Origin: Xanthoparmelia taractica
Taxonomy: Eukaryota > Ascomycota > Lecanoromycetes > Lecanorales > Parmeliaceae
Length of the DNA stretch: 64,000 nucleotides
Direction: 5' to 3'
Assembly: GCA_033085395.1 (NCBI GenBank)
Contig: MU853183.1
Span: forward strand, 1 to 64,000
The notes beneath the pieces were generated by a model. It made no database searches, was not told the DNA's origin, and saw nothing but the letters and a program-made list of their open reading frames with translations. Below, piece after piece: positions 9,869-22,013 of this stretch; position 1 is the stretch's first letter; each line of letters begins with the position of its first letter. The translations under genes were made by a program, and so were the position numbers.

Positions 9869-12800
9869 ATGTCGTCATTGTTCGGGCAGTCGAAGCCCAC
9901 ATCCAGTCTCTTTGGCAACAACAGCCCAGCCACATCTACCCAACCCCAAGCCGCACCGACCAGCACCCCGTTCGGTAATCCTTTACAACTTCAGCAATCT
10001 TCAGGCCAGACAACCAATCTTTTCGGCAACCTCGGTACTTCACAGCCTCAAACGCAATCCTCTTTCTTTTCCAGTCTCGGAGACCATCAGAAGCCAAACC
10101 TTTTCGGCTCGCTACAACCACAACAGCAGACGGGCAGCGTTGGCAGTGGGCTCTTAGGTACTGGTCCAGCGTCACATGAGCGGCCTCAGCAGACGTCTAG
10201 CTTGTTTGGTGGCGATCGGAATAACGCAGCTGCAACACAGCCCGCTAGCCGTTCTCTCTTTGCCCCACAACCACAGCCACAGCAACAAAACAATGATCCA
10301 GGACAAGCAGCCCAAAGACAGCAGCAACAGCAAGTTGGTCAGCAATCGCGAGGAGGACAAGTGGCCTCGCAACCAGCCTATTTCGATAACCTACTCGAGA
10401 AAGGAAGGAAGAGGGCCCATGATGCTGATGGAGGGCCCGGCTTTAAGGAACTCCCAAGCTTGCAACTAGGTCTTGGTGATATTGCAAATAAAGTCAGGGA
10501 GCTCTCAAGTGTCGGCAAACAAGCATCCGGAGGGAAAGCGGCAGACGCGCACTATCTTCTTGCGGCCTCTGGCATCAGCCCAGGAACGACGCGCCGAGAT
10601 CTCGACTCTCTGGCCGTCCAACCGCCCACCAGTGCAAGTTTGCAACTGCCTCCACAATGGGATCCTGATACACATAGATATGTTGAGCAACTACAGCAGC
10701 AATCTACTCTTAAAATGATATCCGAAGGTCTGGAACGAGCGCAAAAAAACTTCGATGCTTATCTTGAAGAAAATGTTGACATCAATTGGGAGCTCCAGCG
10801 TAAAAAGATTTACGAGCACTTTGGCCTTATGACTAAGCATGGAGAAGCTTCTGATGACCAGGCAAGCAGGCCTGGCGTGAAGGGAGGCTTCGGCAAATCA
10901 ACAAGGAGAGGACGGACAAACAACGCGAACCCTTCAGGTCAATCGGTTCTCAACAGAAGTATCTTTGGCCAGTCGAGCATCCAGAAATCTGTCATAGGTA
11001 CTCCAGGGGTAGGGCCCCGAAACGCAACCCTTTTTGCGGATGTCGCAGAGAAAAATGCACCAGCACCAGCAGTCCAAGATGACCGATGGGTGAGGGAGAA
11101 ACAGCGCAAGTTCGCGGAAAAAGTGCAAATGCTGAACGCTGCGCGACTTGACGAAAACTCATATCCCGTGCTTCAAGAATTTAAAGGCGTTGAGAACCAA
11201 CCGGGAGGAGAGGTAAGCACACCGGCGTTCGGGTGCCGTTCTCTAATTGACTGGGGCAAGCAGTCCCCAAAGCAGCTCGCAGACGCATACGATGCGTTGG
11301 TTGAGATCACTGGAGAGAGCAAGGCAAAGGAACGGCAGTTCGCTGATGAATACCTCGACGAGATTCCCAATTCCGCCAAGTCTATGAACATACGGAAGAG
11401 GATATTAGATGGCTCAAGACGTTGCTTGGAGAAGTCGTCTGTGATTTCTTCCTTGCCAAACCCACCAAAGCTAACAGTCTCACAGCTTTTACCACGACCT
11501 TGAGGGCCTTGTTGTAAGAAATCCCAAGGAGGCCAACATTGGGGGTGTTCCGACGACTATCAACCAAGTCCGGGCTTACATCAGGATTCGTGCAGTTAGA
11601 AAGGAGCTTTCCACGAATGGCTCTGAGCTACGTACTATGAATGACGAATATCCCTGGCCTCTGATTTTTTTTCTCTTAAGGAGCGGTCTCGTCAAGGAAG
11701 CTGCGGACTATGTTGTGGCTAACGGTACAGCTTTCCGAACGATCGATCGAAATTTCTTAAATTATATCACTACCTACGCAAGAAATCCAGATAGAAGACT
11801 CGATAGAAAAGTCCAGGATCACATTAACCGAGAATACTCTGCGCAAACTCGCATTGCTCCAGACAATGCACATGATCCATATCAATTGGCTTGTTATAAA
11901 ATCATCGGCCGGTGCGAGTTATCCAAACGAAGCATCGATGGCATTAGTCAAGGGGTTGAAGATTGGATGTGGCTCCAGTTCAGCCTCGCAAGGGAAGTCA
12001 ATCGCGTCGAAGAAAGCGCCGGCGACGTTTTTGGCTTAGAAGAAGTGCGAGAAACTATTCGTGAGATCGGCCAGCGCCACTTCTCCAAAGGCTCAGAGGG
12101 TATAGGAGGCTATGGCACATATTTCTACCTGCAAATCTTGGGAGGCATGTTTGAGCAGGCGGTATCATACTTGTACTCTTATTCTTATGTCGCTGCTGTA
12201 CATTTTGCTATTGCTCTTGACTTTTATGGGTTGTTGCGTGTCTCAGACTTTTCCGTCAGTCAGACAGAACTCCGTAAGTTCTCATGGAAGCATCCATGAC
12301 TCCTAATTAATCATGCGCCAGTGACTTCGAGCACCAAGGAGCTTCCACAAATTAGCTTTGGCCGCATGATTGGCTTCTATACCCGCGACTTTCGAGCCGG
12401 TAACGCCGACGCCGCTGTTGACTATCTAACATTGATCTGTCTCAATGCTGGACTTCCAGGAGCAATGGGCAAATCTCAAGCATCTTTATGCCACGAGGCC
12501 TTGCGTGAGCTGGTTCTTGAAACACGAGAATTTGCTCGACTGCTTGGTGATGTCCGCACGGACGGAACAAGATTGAAAGGAGCCATCGAAAAGCGCCTGA
12601 AACTTATCGCATTAGCTGACCAAGAGCAACTGCTCCGAGTTGTCACCGTTCAAGCAGCGAGGGTTGCAGATGACAATGGCCGAGTGAATGACGCCGTGTT
12701 GCTCTACCATCTAGCCGAGGATTATGACACTGTTGTTTCCATTGTCAACCGGACGCTCTCTGAGGCCATTGCAGTCGAAATCGGTGAAGAAGCATTGCGT

Positions 12801-13447
12801 CTGCAACCATCGAAGCCGACTATGAGCGTTCAACAGGATCGAGACCAGCACTTTAATACCAGTACATTGAGCTTGACCTCTGTTGACGATCCTATTCTGC
12901 TGGGCCGCAACATGATTCGTCTATACGGGAGCAACGCAATGTATAGTCAGAAGATTCGTGAACGCAATCGCGATGACTGTGATATGCTCATTAGGATGGC
13001 TGAGGCGAAAGACAGAACTGCGGCAGGCCACTGGTCGGAAGCTATTGACGTATGATTTCTTCATGCTTGATTTCATGATCCTTCCATTCCTTCACTAACA
13101 ATGCCTTCCAGATTATTGACTCTCTCAAACTACTACCCCTCCAGGCCCATGCCTCCATCCCAGTCATTCGTGCCTGCGCTAACAATTTTAACGAGCTTGC
13201 TCCGGTGATATCACGCAATATCGGTCCTCTGCTCCTCTGGACCATCACTTGCATAGGGCAGCAGAGGGAGGTGCTGTTGTCGCGGCAGTACGGGGGTGGG
13301 GAGGGAGGGATGAATAAGGGAATTAGTGATGAGCTTTTGGGCAGTGCAAGAGACTTGATGGTATTTGCGGGGTTAGTAAAGTATAGACTCGGGGAAAAGG
13401 TTTGGGAAGCGATATGTTCTACGGGAGGCGATGTTGGGATCTACTAA
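9869..13447 (+). CDS. NIC96: Nucleoporin NIC96 (Nup93 family)
   Basis: Structural nucleoporin of the inner pore ring. Exons: 9869-11212, 11264-11436, 11486-12273, 12322-13049, 13112-13447, giving 1122 aa. The N-terminal ~170 residues are Q/S/T-rich with repeated LFG motifs (SSLFGQ, SSLFGN, TNLFGN, PNLFGS, SSLFGG), followed by helical sequence and the large alpha-solenoid Nic96 domain. Landmarks include DEYPWPLIFFLLRSG, YQLACYKIIGRCELSKR, EDWMWLQFSLARE, and PQISFGRMIGFYTRDFRAG. Introns 1 (51 nt), 3 and 4 have clear donors and acceptors. Intron 2 uses a GTCTGT donor chosen because it yields LEKSFYHDLEG. Intron 1 is a multiple of three with no stop, so its retention would still encode protein. 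It diverges from COX16. Confidence 0.93.
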
Positions 13448-14955
13448 ATCGTTCGCACGAACAATCGTCCAGCGACATCGGAACGTCGATGATTGTATCG
13501 ATGCAGCAGCTCATTCACTAGACTCAACTACTTAAGCAATCAAGCGCTAACCGTCATTCCCGTTTCGGATGAAGAATTACACGCGGAATCACGATCAGTA
13601 GTAATACAAGGCCAAGTTCTTTCACTGTCAGCGGAGGCTGGAGGAACGTTTGGCTGGTCGCTACAGCGTAAGTCTCTTTCACAATTATCGCCACAAGAAC
13701 ATGCCATCCAGCAGCTCTCTTATACACATGATCTGGACTGTTCTTCGGATGTGAGATCCCAGCCTTTGGTCGGACGCCAGTCCTGTGAAGGCTCGATTCT
13801 TTTCCTAAGACTTGCGCAAAATGTAGAGTTTGCCTAAGGAATGCCTGTCGGAGCAGCTTCATAGCCTTTATCAAGGCAGTTATCCTAACTCTACCACATT
13901 GCCAGGTTCATTCGCTCAGCTGAGCTGCCACAACTCTGGCAATTGAGAAGCTTCGTTGTGCTCAGACCAATTGCTCCTTATTTTTCCTTGCTATTCTATT
14001 TTTGAGAACAATCCCCGTTACGACCGCACGCTTTTGGCGTAATTAACGCGCTTCCAATATCTCATTTGCGCTCAGCCAAACCCATCAAGGCTGGAGGGTA
14101 GAAGCGGCGGAGATCTGATGACACTTGAGGGCCCCCACAATAAGGGAGCAGACAAGATGTAAACGCCTAGATATAGGGGTAGCTTCGCTTACGGTATTGC
14201 ATACAAGGAGAGGTGTATAGTTTAACCGACAGAGAATGGAAGAAAACATGGAGAAAACAGAAAGTTACGGCCAAAGCATGAGGCTTTAAAAACCAAAGAC
14301 TTCTACCCAGGCTAGAGGATACTGATCTCGGCCGACCCTGCACTCCCTATGTAAAGGCGAGTCGTACTACTATTCCATTGCCTTTACCCCCTCCATCACA
14401 CTTCCGATGGCATTGAAAATCAGAACCTCCCTTCGTGCCACATCGCACGTGTGCTATCGGATTAGGAATCACTGAAGGGGATCGCCTTATACCAGGGCAC
14501 ACCTCCACAAAGACCAATGAGCACGAACTTAGACGGCCAAAGTCACTTATTCCAACATACACCCTAGCCGCATTACGTCTCGAGACCAAGCAGGCGCTCG
14601 ATACTCTGAGAGAACCAAATTCAGAGTTGTACGAACACTGTATACAGTGGTTTTTGCCTTGGTATGCCAAGCTGCTAGGGACGTGAGTCCCGAAGCACTG
14701 ATGTATCTGCTGCAAGTATCTGCCATAGGGACTCGGATCTGTCCTGGTAGCGGTGAAAAACCTCGAAACGGGCTGGCCAATTTGAGAGATTATGGGTGTC
14801 TTTCAGATTACATGATTGGCGTCGTCTTCATATTCGTGGCTTTCCAGAGTTATCCTGTCACAGCTGCTTGTCTCTTTCGGCTCTATTTCAGGCCTGTAGA
14901 GTGCCCAAGCAGCAGATTACCTCCTAGGTAGTGTACACTTACGTAACGAGCCACT
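13448..14955. other. Intergenic, no gene recognised
   Basis: About 1.5 kb between the 3' ends of the convergent NIC96 and Lunapark genes. Scattered open frames up to 122 codons (14347-14715 minus) overlap each other on both strands and show no domain. No repeat or RNA gene was recognised. Confidence 0.6.
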
Positions 14956-16431
14956 CTAATTGGCCTTTTTGCCACTCCTTTTGGATCGCGTCGACCGACG
15001 CCTTGGGTTCTCAGACTCTACGACTTTGGCTGATTTTCCCTCCATGCGTGGCGTTGAATCCGAGCTCTCAGACGAATACTGAGTAATCTCGCTCTCATGA
15101 CCATCCTCCTGAAAAGCCGAAGGCGCTCCACGATTCATGTCGTGGTTTATGGTCTCCAAACTATCCGTTCCTACGATCTCAGAATGCCCCGCTTCGGAAG
15201 ACGCCTGCTTTTTGATGCTAGCAACGATCTTCTTCACCTCACTCTCCTCACCGCTAAAGGAAGGTTGGAAGTCAGCATCTGGTTTCTAAGGAAAATCCTA
15301 AAGGCACTATAAGACGATTTGAGGAATCCTGACAGCTAGGAGGAAATGTATGCGTTCAAAGTGCGGAATCCCCTTGCGAAATCTTTCTCGAAATGAAATG
15401 TACATACTTCATTGTACCGCAGCCTGCACATCGCCATTTTCCGACATCTTCCAACCGCCTCACTCCGGGAGGTGCTTGGCCGTTTACAAGCCTACACTTG
15501 TCACAGATCAAAGCCAAACGAGCTCTGGGCAACGTTTCGTCCTCTCCTAGTAGCGCATCCGTGATTCGATCATACCATCGTGATCCCTCATTGGCTTGAG
15601 AGTATTGAGGTGCGGCTGAGAAAGCGTTGGGCGCAAATTCCGCGGAGATACACTGGGGAGGCACCAGTCTCTGGGTAGGCGGTATCGCTCTAGACGCCGA
15701 GGAAGCATCTTGACCCAAAGGGCTTCTGGCTTGAGTTGCTGAGCGCTGAGGCATGTTCGTGAATGTTGCGGGTCTATTATAGCCTGGAATGTTCGCCGTG
15801 GGTGGCGGCACAAGTGGCATTCTCCCTTGTTTCGGCGCCTCTCCCTGCTTTGGAGTGTTCTTACGGTCAGAAGGCCCTGCGGGCTTTGTCTTTGGGGTTG
15901 GCGTCGCGCCGTATTTCTGAAGCAAATCTTGCGTGTCGTTGTACTTGGTGGCTGCCTTGAGCTTCTCAATGGTAGAGTCTCTCTGCTTTTCTAGCTCGAA
16001 GAGTTGGTTCTGTAAACTCGAGGTTCGATACTCATAGTAAGTCGTCAAGCCGAGTCTAACTAAGTATACACTACATGTTTTGTTAGGCACATCTGTGCAT
16101 GGGATATCCGCAGGTACTGTACATTACTGGGCCCCCAGCGACTGCTGCATATTCTATTGGACCCCACTTCTTCCAGCCCACGACGAGTGTAAGGATGATT
16201 GTGCATAATAGGTATGCGAAACCGGCATACAGAGTCCAGAGAACATTTAGGCGCCTTGAACGCCGTCGAAGTCCGTCAAGCCTGGCGCTCGTTTTGGATA
16301 TCTTGGTAGAAAGATTTGACAGGATCTTCTCAAACGAGGCCGGTGAGTTGTTGTCGCCCTAGATACCGTCAGTCAAAGCATCCGGCCTAGAGGTATGGGC
16401 CACATACCTTCCATGGCCAGAAGGAGACCAT
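14956..16431 (-). CDS. LNP1: Lunapark-family ER network protein
   Basis: ER membrane protein that stabilises three-way junctions of tubular ER. Exons on the minus strand: 16431-16408, 16358-16118, 16059-15408, 15253-14956, giving 404 aa. The N-terminus MVSFWPWK|GDNNSP is the family start. Two hydrophobic segments follow, about residues 45-70 (ending TLVVGWKKWG) and 75-95 (AAVAGGPVMY). Then comes a short coiled coil (LEKQRDSTIEKLKAATKYN), a proline-rich linker, and the C-terminal Lunapark zinc ribbon. The zinc ribbon shows CDKCRLVNGQAPPG and KWRCAGCGT, i.e. a CxxC...CxxC pattern. The last exon gives an acidic/basic tail. All four exons join in frame at canonical sites. It diverges from the golgin gene 257 bp away, pairing an ER-shape gene with a Golgi tether gene. 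Confidence 0.92.
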
Positions 16432-16688
16432 TTCTTTGACTCTACATGAGAATGAAGTCAGGTCACCGCTCTGAGATAATAAGGTAACTTGTGCCAACGC
16501 AGGGGCAGGTGCCTCGGTGCTAAGGCTCCAAGCTCGGTCCGCCTGTGGGGGCAGTTGCCAAGCCGGATCTATTCTACCTTAGTAATGCCTCTACCATATT
16601 TCAAGGTACTTTACAACAACACAGTTGGCCTATGGAACATCGTGCAACCGGGATCAACTACTCGAGACAATGCTGATTTTGTGGCACG
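16432..16688. promoter_or_regulatory. Bidirectional Lunapark/golgin upstream region
   Basis: 257 bp between divergent start codons. Both genes act in early secretory membranes, so shared control is possible but not shown by the sequence. No named site was recognised. Confidence 0.5.
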
Positions 16689-19600
16689 ATGTTACAGGTC
16701 AGTGAAGAGTCATGTCGCCTCATATAATGTTTACTGACCCTTGCTCAGCGCATAAGAGGAGCAATCGACTCCACGATTGCCCAGGAACAAGCTCGCCAAC
16801 GTCAAGCCCAAGCCTCTCCTTCAAGATCAACCTCCAATGTCAGAAGAGCTGATTTGCGGGCTGTCTCTCCGGCCAAAAAGACTTCCCGCCAAGTTGCGAG
16901 AGGCCGGCAGGATGGGGATCCTCCAGCCAAGGGGCCAGACCCTGCCGAGTTCGAAGCTGAATTTGCAATCAACGACGAGGGTTCGAAGAGATCTGAAGCT
17001 CCGAAACATCAAACAAATCAAAATAGCATCACCAAAACAATCAAGGAGACTGCTTCTCAGCAAGGCGGTCAAGAAACAGATGAAACGTCTATATCAGCCG
17101 AAGAGTCTAGTGTTTCGTCAGAGCTACCTGCAGATGTACGCGACAAGCTTCGCAAGCTTGAGAAATACGAGTCAAGATATCATGGTATGTTGAGGACTAC
17201 CACTTATCCTAGGCCATCACTAACAGCTGCTAGAGCTGCTTAGGTCCTATCGCGTTGCCCATGCGAGAGTCCTTACTATCGAGTCTTTTGAAACATCTCT
17301 TCGAGAAAACACTCCTTTGACATCAATTAGCGACCCAACCGCGTTCGTGGTCTATTTAAATCAAGTTAATTTGAAAGGGGACATGGTAGTAGACGAGCTC
17401 AAAAGAGTCTCGAGCGAAAGGGACAAGTTCAAACAAAGGCTACGCGACGCAGAAAGAAGCACCAAAGAAGCTTGGGATGAGATGGCCAACTTGAGGTCTT
17501 CGAAAGATTCTATGGCTGATCCTGCGAGTAGCGGCACAGTCTCGATACCTGGCATATCTGCTTTCTCCCCAAAGAACAATCCAGCGGACTCTCCCAAAGC
17601 TCGCCAAGGGTCCGAAGATCTATTTTGCCATGACGACGAGATTCCTAGATTGAGAAGAGAGCTCCAAGATCGCCAGGAGGGGATCCATGTTCTCGAGGAC
17701 GAGGTGAAAACCTTAAAAGGAGATCTTGCCGTTGCTAGAGAATCCACGCAAAGCATGGTTCAAACACTTGAGGAAGCGACACGGGAACTAAATAGTCTCA
17801 GAGACAGCAAAGACCGTTCAGAAACAGACATGAATGAGCAAAGAGTGTTATCAGGGAAGCTGTCCGAGCAATTAAGGGCCGATCTGCAGGAAGCTCAGAC
17901 AAGACTACACGAGCTGCAAGCTGAGCATGACTCGAAATGCTCTGACCGCATCGCGGAACTCGTTTCTCAACTGCACACGCCAAGGCAGGAGTTGGACAGC
18001 GCACAACTAGGAGCCAGCCAGAACACGAATGACAAACCTGATGTCGAAGGCCTTCGATCCGGCGTTGGCACACTAGAAACCGAGCTGGTAGAGCTACGGT
18101 CAAGTGCCACGCAAACTGAAAATAAGACGCTGAATGACGTTGTAAGTGACCTGCGCTCTCAGCTCTTAGAAGTCGAGGGAAGGAACCAGGACCTTAGCAT
18201 CGCGATTGAAAAGAAGTCGAGGGCCTTGGAGACCCTGCAGGAAGAGGCCGAGAAGTTCGGAATAATGACCAAGCCAGAAGGTGTAGGACCCACTGCTCAA
18301 GCAGATGGCAACAGTGGCGATCCTTCGAGCCAAGGATCTCAAAATCTCCGCTCTATACCAAATGTATCCGGCGCAAGTAAGAAGAAAAGTAAAAAGAAGA
18401 AGAAAGGCGGCAGATCTCCCGAGCAGGACAAGGAAACACAGTCAGACCTGAAGAAGCAGCCAGTCACAGATGCTAAAGAATCGAGAGAAAGTCCGAGGAC
18501 AGATACAGTGTATAAACTTCAAGAAGAGCTTCGACAACTGCGCATCTTTATCGAAGAAAAAGATGCAGCTATTGAGAGAGTCCATGGCAAGCTAAAGGAC
18601 CAGGATGGGTTACGAGAAGAGATCGATAGTCTACGGGATGACCTCGTGACCGTTGGACAGGAGCATGTCCAGGCCAAGGACCAGGTCAAAGAGTTGATGG
18701 CAGAGAAGGCTGCCATGGCATCTACTGTCACGATGCTTGAGAACGAGATTGCTGAACTCCAGGTTGTCCATGCCACCAGGGCGGCGGAGTCAGAGCAGAA
18801 GCACAACGAACTAGCGGCCCACTTCGAGGGCTTAAGAGCCAAGGCGGATACGATGCAATCGTATCTATCTGCTGCACAGCAACTCGCATCATCCAGATTC
18901 AAGGATCTGAATGAGCTGAGGAATGTTCTGCAGAAGGCACAACCAGAGATCAGTATACTAAGGAATGAAGCCGCAGAACTGAAAATTGTCAAAGACATAC
19001 TTGGCAAGAAAGATGCGGAGATGAGAAGACTGGACTCTTGGCACGAGGAACTCCGCTCCGAAGTCACGAATTTGAAGCAGACTATATCAGATCGAGAGAC
19101 GGAAATCAGAATTCTGAATCAAAAAGCAAACCAAGAAAGCAGCAACAGGTCCAAGGCAGAAGATGCAAGTTCCACGGCAGCACACGAAATCCAGCGGCTA
19201 GATTCAGAGAGACGTCAGGCGACAGAGTCTCTCGACCGATCATTAAGAGAACTTGGGAAAGCAAGAGAGGAGCTAACCGCCAGTAAGACAAAATCAAGAG
19301 AGCTCGAGCAGCAACTCTCCAAGTTTAGAAGTGAAAGCGAGGGACTGCAAGAGGAGATTGATCTAAAGACCGCACAGTATGCTAGCGCACAAAGTTTGAT
19401 GGCTAGTATGCGAGACCAGACTGCAGAGATGGCTATGCAGATGAAGGAAGCCCGAGAGCGTTGCGAAAGCCTTGACGAGGAGGTTGCAGATGCTCATCGC
19501 CTTTTGGGTGAGCGAAGTCGTGAGGGTGAGACGATGAGAAGGCTTCTGGCTGATGTTGAGGGAAGAGCTGATGCACGGACCCGGGAGATGAAAGATCGTA

Positions 19601-20421
19601 TGGACACGGCTATTGAGGAGCGTGATCGTGCAGAGGATGAAGCTAGCACGGCTGGTAGGCGAAGAGTAAGGGAGTTGGAAGATTTGCGAAACAAATACAG
19701 AGATACTGAGAGGAATCTGAAGAGAGCAGAGGAGGACAAGGCGGAGCTGGAGATAGCACAAAAGAACTGGAAGCAACGGCGGGAAGAGCTGGAGCACCGT
19801 GCAGGCCAGTCCACAAGAGAAGTCGACACGGTACGAAAAGCAATGGCAGAACTCCGAGATGCTTTAGATGGGAGCGAAAAGCAGGCGAGAGATCTGGAGA
19901 AGCAAAAGGCTGAGCTGCGGCGGTCGGTAGAAGATACACAGCATCGCCTTGAAAAGACGCAGAAGTCTAACAAGGTCAGTTCCCCTATGCCACTACCTAA
20001 CCATACTGTCCAACACTCTGACCGTATGCAGTCGATGGCGGACGAGATGAGCAAGATGCAAAGGCCCAGGACGAGAGCGCTGGACTCGGAAGCACAATCT
20101 TCGCGCTCATCGTTCGACTCGGCAGCACGCCCAGGCTCACCAGTAGCGAAAAGCAGGACGCCTTCTGCCGCGTTGGTAGATGCAGCGAATGGCCATCCGC
20201 CGGGCAGTATGGACTATGTCTATCTCAAGAACGTACTGTTGCAGTTTTTAGAGCAGAAGGATAAGAAACACCAGGTGCAGCTCATCCCGGTCCTTGGGAT
20301 GCTCTTGCACTTCGATCGGTATATACTCTCATCTAGTTCGAAATGACCAGGACGGGATTGTTGACCGTGATATAGAAAGGACGAGCAACGGTGGATTTCC
20401 GCCATATCTACCAAGGGGTGA
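16689..20421 (+). CDS. IMH1: GRIP-domain golgin (Imh1-like)
   Basis: Peripheral trans-Golgi coiled-coil tether. Exons: 16689-16697 (only MLQ), 16749-17184, 17234-19974, 20032-20318, 20376-20421, giving 1172 aa. The start gives MLQRIRGAIDSTIAQEQARQ, typical of fungal golgins. Residues from about 150 to 1030 are almost continuous heptad coiled coil, interrupted near 430 by a lysine-rich linker (KKKSKKKKKGG). The C-terminal GRIP domain starts YVYLKNVLLQFLEQKD and continues QLIPVLGMLLHFDR. The final intron joins FDR to KDEQRWISAISTKG, restoring the family C-terminus; read-through would instead end after YILSSSSK. The 57-nt intron at 19975-20031 is in frame without a stop. GRIP domains bind Arl1-GTP (family knowledge). 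Confidence 0.92.
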
Positions 20422-20989
20422 AGAGCAACTAGAAAAGGAGAAATGTCGGATGCGCGCGGATAGTGCAAGCATGCACGAGTAAGGTTCAGGAGAAGTATAA
20501 CGGCTGCGTGTCCTGCTGGCATGCCTTGTGATGAGGTGGTGAGCCGTGGGAAGCCTCTGAATTACCCTTTGGCTGCAAATATCAATGGTAAAGAACAAGA
20601 GAAGCATTTTTCTCGACGTCCCGCGTCCTTTTTTCTCTTTTCTCGTTTTTCCTTCTATGCCCCGTGTGTTACAGAAGTCAAGCATTGGTCCAGTCACACG
20701 CTCAGATGTTGAGTTCCCCGCTTGGAGGTAAGATCTTACCTTACGTGGCCCATGGATTGACCGGTCGGTCGCGTACTTGGTACCTTGAATGCAAAGCTTT
20801 CCCCAATTGCCGTACCCGAACAGTTGAGGTAGGTGAGGATCTGGTCTCGTCCATTGGTTTCCCTTGTTTCCTTGTACCTTATCTTTGTAAATATAACACG
20901 TAACAGTAACTTAGTATTAAAAGTTGGCGTCTGTTTGGTCGGAGGAATCAGTCATTTCAATTGGTGGGCTTGGACGGGGAAAGGAGTGA
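20422..20989. other. Intergenic, nothing recognised
   Basis: 3' flank of the golgin gene. Pyrimidine-rich around 20620-20650. Short open frames only. Confidence 0.6.
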
Positions 20990-20997
20990 ATCAAGAC

Positions 20998-21400
20998 GGT
21001 CCCACTTAGAGTACAGCCAGTCTAAATATTTAGCGGCGCGCTATCTCTCTAGCCTGCGTCACTAGTCTTATATTAGTAAGCAAACAACGAAGGATGGTGG
21101 GACTTCTATTAAGATAGCGATAATTATCTTCCACCATTCTATATCGTTTATTGTTTTCTATAACAGTAGACGAATAAATACTAGAGAGGCGACAGCGAGA
21201 TCTATAGACTTTTCACTACTACGTGTTAAATTAGTATAGTACTCGTTAGATAGTCTCGTCTCACCCTTTATCTACAATTCTATAGTGATAGTAAGGTTCG
21301 CGTTTACCAGTCTCTTTTTTTTGCTTACAAGACTGATAGCGCACGCTAGAAAACTAGCGCGCCGCTAAATATTTAGACTGGCTGTACTCTAAGTGGGACC
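20998..21400. mobile_element. hAT-like MITE with 46-bp terminal inverted repeats
   Basis: 403-bp non-coding element. The first 46 bp (20998-21043, starting GGTCCCACTTAGAGTACAGC) are the exact inverse of 21355-21400. Subterminal inverted similarity continues inward (CTAGCCTGCG...TAGTAAGCA against CTAGCGTGCG...GTAAGCA on the other strand). Flanking 8-mers ATCAAGAC (20990-20997) and ATGAAGAC (21401-21408) match at 7 of 8 bases, fitting an 8-bp target duplication as made by hAT transposases. There is no coding capacity, and the centre is AT-rich. Confidence 0.85.
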
Positions 21401-21408
21401 ATGAAGAC

Positions 21409-22013
21409 GGGCAGGTAAGCCGAGCCCCACCACTAAGGTATCGACTTGGTACGTTACAGCTCTTGAATTTCCCCATTCTCTCGAATTGTATAAAACCTAC
21501 CGGTGCTACAATCATTCTACCCACTCGTGCCACTCTAACTGTTGAAACATATTCTTTCCCTTTTCCCCCCTCCTCTTCTCTCTCTCCTTATCCTCTCCTG
21601 CACGCACAATCACTTGGTCAATTGATTACCGAAATCTTCTCTCACCATTGGCCCCTAACCCAAACCCCTAACTCAGCATGGCCTCCCTTCCTTTCAGACA
21701 GCCGTACATGCAGCAGTCTAGACAAAGTTAGCCACTTCCTGCAATCACTTCCACTACTTAAATGATATGGCAGAATAGAATGGCTGACCTGAAGACCTAG
21801 TGTCGACCGATCCTGTACGTACACTTTCTATCTCTAGAAACCTTGGCTGTCGAGACAAATTCGAAAGTAGAGGCTCTTCTTGTTACTTGAATTATCTATT
21901 AGGGTCCCTTTCCTCAAGTTGTGATGCTGACACGGAATGTCCGTTAGCACAACGAACTCAATCCCCATATGGAGTAAGCCGCTTGATCAGCTCTTCACTT
22001 CCCCTACCTCCAT
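21409..22013. promoter_or_regulatory. Upstream region of the FGGY kinase gene
   Basis: Normal-composition DNA with a pyrimidine-rich run (about 21555-21600, CCCTCCTCTTCTCTCTC-like), common just upstream of fungal transcription starts. No gene recognised. Confidence 0.45.

Noticed and set aside
14347..14715. 122-codon minus-strand frame between NIC96 and Lunapark
   Set aside because: No recognisable family, Cys/Ser-rich shadow composition, and opposing frames of similar length.
18519..19067. 182-codon minus-strand frame inside the golgin gene
   Set aside because: Antisense shadow of the long coiled-coil exon; no independent evidence.
19494..20054. 186-codon minus-strand frame inside the golgin gene
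   Set aside because: Ser/Arg-rich shadow of a coiled-coil coding exon on the opposite strand.
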